The translations under genes and the position numbers were made by a program. The notes beneath the pieces are model-generated. The model did no database searches. It had not been told where the DNA came from and saw only the letters and a list, made by a program, of their open reading frames with translations. A stretch of DNA of 64,000 nucleotides from Patulibacter minatonensis DSM 18081 (GTDB lineage Bacteria > Actinomycetota > Thermoleophilia > Solirubrobacterales > Solirubrobacteraceae), in contig NZ_KI912613.1 of the NCBI RefSeq assembly GCF_000519325.1, positions 1,037,369 to 1,101,368 on the forward strand. The letters run 5' to 3'. This document shows, piece after piece, positions 62,901 through 64,000 of the stretch (position 1 is its first letter; every line of letters begins with the position of its first letter).

Positions 62901-64000
62901 CCTGCGTCGACGCCGGACCCGCCCGCCGCCTTCGCGCCGGCGTCGTCCCCATCCCCGACCGGCGTCCCGAACCCGGCGTCCGCCACCGCGCTCGCCGCCT
63001 TGCCGGCGTCGAACCCGTCCTCGAACGGATCGTCCCCGAACGACACGCCCTGCCCACCGGTGTCGTCGATGTCGGGGAGGTGGATGATGATGCCGTCGTC
63101 GGACCAGATCGCGTCGGCCTCGAGGCCCATCTCGTCGCGGATCCGGCGCGACGCCGCGAGGCCCCAGGCGGCGTGGACGCGGCCGCCGTACGGGGAGAGC
63201 AGGCAGACGCGCCAGTCGCCGATCTCGTCCTTGAAGCGCTCGATGACGAGGGTCTGGTCCGACGGGATCACGCCCGTCGCGTCCTGCTGCTCGGTGAGGA
63301 AGTCCAGGAGGTTCCGCGCCGCGAGGGGGTCGAGGTCGTAGTCGCGGACGAGCGTGGCCTCGTCCTCGCCGACGGCCCAGCGCGAGAACGCGCCGATGGC
63401 CTCGCCCAGCGCCTTCGGCCGGCCGCGCTGGTCGCCGCGCCAGAACGGCACCGCGCCCGGGGCGCCCGGTGCGGGGGTGACGACGACCTTGTCGCGGCCG
63501 ATCTCCTCGATCCGCCAGGTCGACGCGCCGAGCAGGAACGTCTGGCCGGCGCGGGCCTCGTAGACCATCTCCTCGTCGAGCTCGCCGACGCGGCGGCCGT
63601 CGGGGAGGACCACGCGGTACATGCCGCGGTCGGGGATCGTTCCCGCGTTCGCGATCGCCAGCCGCCCGGCGCCCTTCCGCGGGCGGATCGTCTGGCCGAC
63701 GCGGTCCCAGACCACGCGCGGCCGCAGCTCGGCGAAGTCCTGCGACGGGTAGCGCCCGTCGAGCATGTCGAGCGTGCGCTCGAACAGCTCGCGCGGCAGG
63801 TCGGCGTACGGGTACGCGCGGGTGACCAGCGCGAAGACGTCGTCGACGGCGATCGCGGGCTCGGCGTCGTCGTCGGTCGTCTCGGTGTCGGAATCGACAG
63901 AGGCCGCGATGGCGACGATCTGCTGGGCGAGGACGTCGAGCGCGTTCTTCGGGACGACCGTCGGCTCGATCAGCCCCTCGCGCATCCGTCGCACGACGAC
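59999..64000 (-). CDS. lhr: Large helicase-related protein Lhr, C-terminal part (5' end outside window)
   Basis: More than 1331 residues are visible; the frame stays open to the window edge and the RecA-like ATPase motifs lie beyond it. The visible N-terminus has PKNALDVLAQQIVAIAAS, the sequence that follows the last helicase motif in Lhr, then the Lhr core winged-helix and beta-barrel (RPRKGAGRLAIANAGTIPDRGMYRVVLPDGRRVGELDE, split: RLAIANAGTIPDRGMYRV). The C-terminal extension (from about 560) carries AlkZ-like winged helices (RYAATHGPFVDHEL, GIVTREHVKAEGIAGGF). Lhr is a 3'-5' DNA helicase used in repair. Three Gly/Asp-rich inserts (about 315-380, 600-660 and 925-990) interrupt the domains. 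Confidence 0.92.
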   Translation of the reverse strand, partial: VVVRRMREGLIEPTVVPKNALDVLAQQIVAIAASVDSDTETTDDDAEPAIAVDDVFALVTRAYPYADLPRELFERTLDMLDGRYPSQDFAELRPRVVWDRVGQTIRPRKGAGRLAIANAGTIPDRGMYRVVLPDGRRVGELDEEMVYEARAGQTFLLGASTWRIEEIGRDKVVVTPAPGAPGAVPFWRGDQRGRPKALGEAIGAFSRWAVGEDEATLVRDYDLDPLAARNLLDFLTEQQDATGVIPSDQTLVIERFKDEIGDWRVCLLSPYGGRVHAAWGLAASRRIRDEMGLEADAIWSDDGIIIHLPDIDDTGGQGVSFGDDPFEDGFDAGKAASAVADAGFGTPVGDGDDAGAKAAGGSGVDAGLSLPDDGGRGMGAGWDRVLELLVPEPEEVEDLIVSELGTSALFGARFRENAGRALLIPKARPGKRTPLWQQRLKAQSLLEVAQTFPDFPIILETYRECLRDVLDVPGLIDLLSKLQSREITIVEVETGTASPMASSLLFDYIATYMYEGDAPNAERRAAALSLDRDLLRELLGQDELRDLLDEGALAQLEADLQHRSPKTRARNADALGEVLRRVGDLTDEEILDRVAIGSLSSAAWDRDGGRDGRAGGRSDGADGSNGGGPDGGGHATDGDLARASAADGRGPDGAPKDSDIADVGSLEERRAAATAWLDDLERQRRAIRMRIGGEQRWIAADDAGLYRDALGAVPPGGLPEVFLNDVRDPLRRLVIRYAATHGPFVDHELHARYGVDPTAVLRELLREDELVRGEIRPGGTETEHCDPEVLRRLRRMSLAVLRQEIEPADPRALVSFSQTWQGVDRYRPAGAGPDRLREVLVPLQGLALPVELWEHEVLPRRLGAYSPSWLDGLCASGEVVWVGAGALGRGGGKVAFYFREDSAVIGPPTGRAARDASISLPAAGAPMSAGRRALESGGPDGSPGVPGSGGAAAGPNGSPRGTGPGGQADQPGPSGPVHDALRRLLASRSMFFSDVLGALPEHTAHLRDALWDLIWAGEVTCDVFAPLRAGRAGMKAQKPQPAAARSGIGTRAGGRRRFGPRPTGAQTTSTQGRFSLTAPLFVPLDGGAVDPGLRRRTLAELLLERHGIVTREHVKAEGIAGGFSTLYDSFGALETLGVCRRGYFVEGLGGAQFALPGAVERLRGQAVPDVHGPDGEVNAVDSLGRPLPATTLDATDPAQPYGTLLPWPELPAPRGDREEGARTTQLERPSTANEPRPQRAQGARVVLVGPDPILFVDRSGKALQVLVHYDDPRLPIAFAALVEAIQTGKAGSLPRKGLQLERIDGLEVIGHPLEPLLVPAGFRSAPTKYLARA

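Overview
The window is very GC-rich DNA, densely packed with genes, from an actinobacterium-like genome. Several traits fit the class Thermoleophilia (Solirubrobacterales/Patulibacter-like): a collagen-like exported protein with an LGGTSYAA N-terminal segment, many secreted beta-rich proteins with basic Ig-like tails, Lhr, AdnA/AdnB-like and PAC2 genes, a 7Fe ferredoxin, and apparently leaderless promoters. This placement is inference from gene content. No rRNA, tRNA, CRISPR array, transposase or phage gene was seen. The 49 protein genes are mostly core or housekeeping, and the unusual material lies between them.

Layout. 1-3464: end of a secreted protein, then a MerR regulator with a degenerate B12-like domain. 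3644-10123 (minus): otsB, a small membrane protein, a glycosyltransferase, a dolichol-phosphate-mannose-synthase-like enzyme, thioredoxin, a membrane EEP-family enzyme and a membrane protein with an LPPWR-repeat tail; the first three are coupled by GTGA overlaps. 10171-18218: TauE/SafE permease, a secreted beta-helix protein and a secreted serine hydrolase sharing an unusual divergent region, a YhaM-like nuclease and PAC2. 18270-25941: a UvrD/RecB-nuclease fusion, an inositol-phosphatase-like protein, a 61-bp repeat array, a histone-H1/HBHA-like protein with SOS-like operator sequences, and Mrp. 26165-34154: two beta-carbonic anhydrases around a secreted propeller protein, ferredoxin, an NAD-binding reductase, amidase, citrate synthase and an M50 protease. 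34155-40725: repeat arrays, an acyltransferase, MarR, groES-groEL with two CIRCE operators, and the collagen-like protein. 40763-53286: a BNR-type secreted protein, a MarR/MFS efflux operon, SDR, hydroxyacid dehydrogenase, threonine aldolase, a DUF6421-like protein divergent from Lrp/AsnC, ASCH, Nudix and Crp. 53684-64000: DUF4349 with its ECF sigma factor, quinone-reductase-like, GDPD-like, Nei-type glycosylase, CobK and the C-terminal part of Lhr.

The most striking feature is intergenic. At least five gaps carry short arrays with a repeat period of 60-62 bp although the repeated sequences are unrelated (22.8, 34.2, 34.3-34.6, 55.8 and 58.8 kb; a weaker example at 53.5 kb). Two dispersed palindromes, a 39-bp nested one (four copies) and a 15-bp one (four copies in two pairs), also lie only between genes, close to gene ends. 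Other regulatory signals read directly are two CIRCE elements around a groESL promoter, paired inverted repeats on the marR/MFS promoter, a GAAC-N4-GTTC site inside the spacer of the histone-like gene's promoter, a possible pseudoknot leader before the secreted hydrolase, and a recurrent -10-like hexamer placed 6-9 nt before start codons.

Coordinates and motifs were read by eye. Family names rest on recognised motifs, not on database searches.
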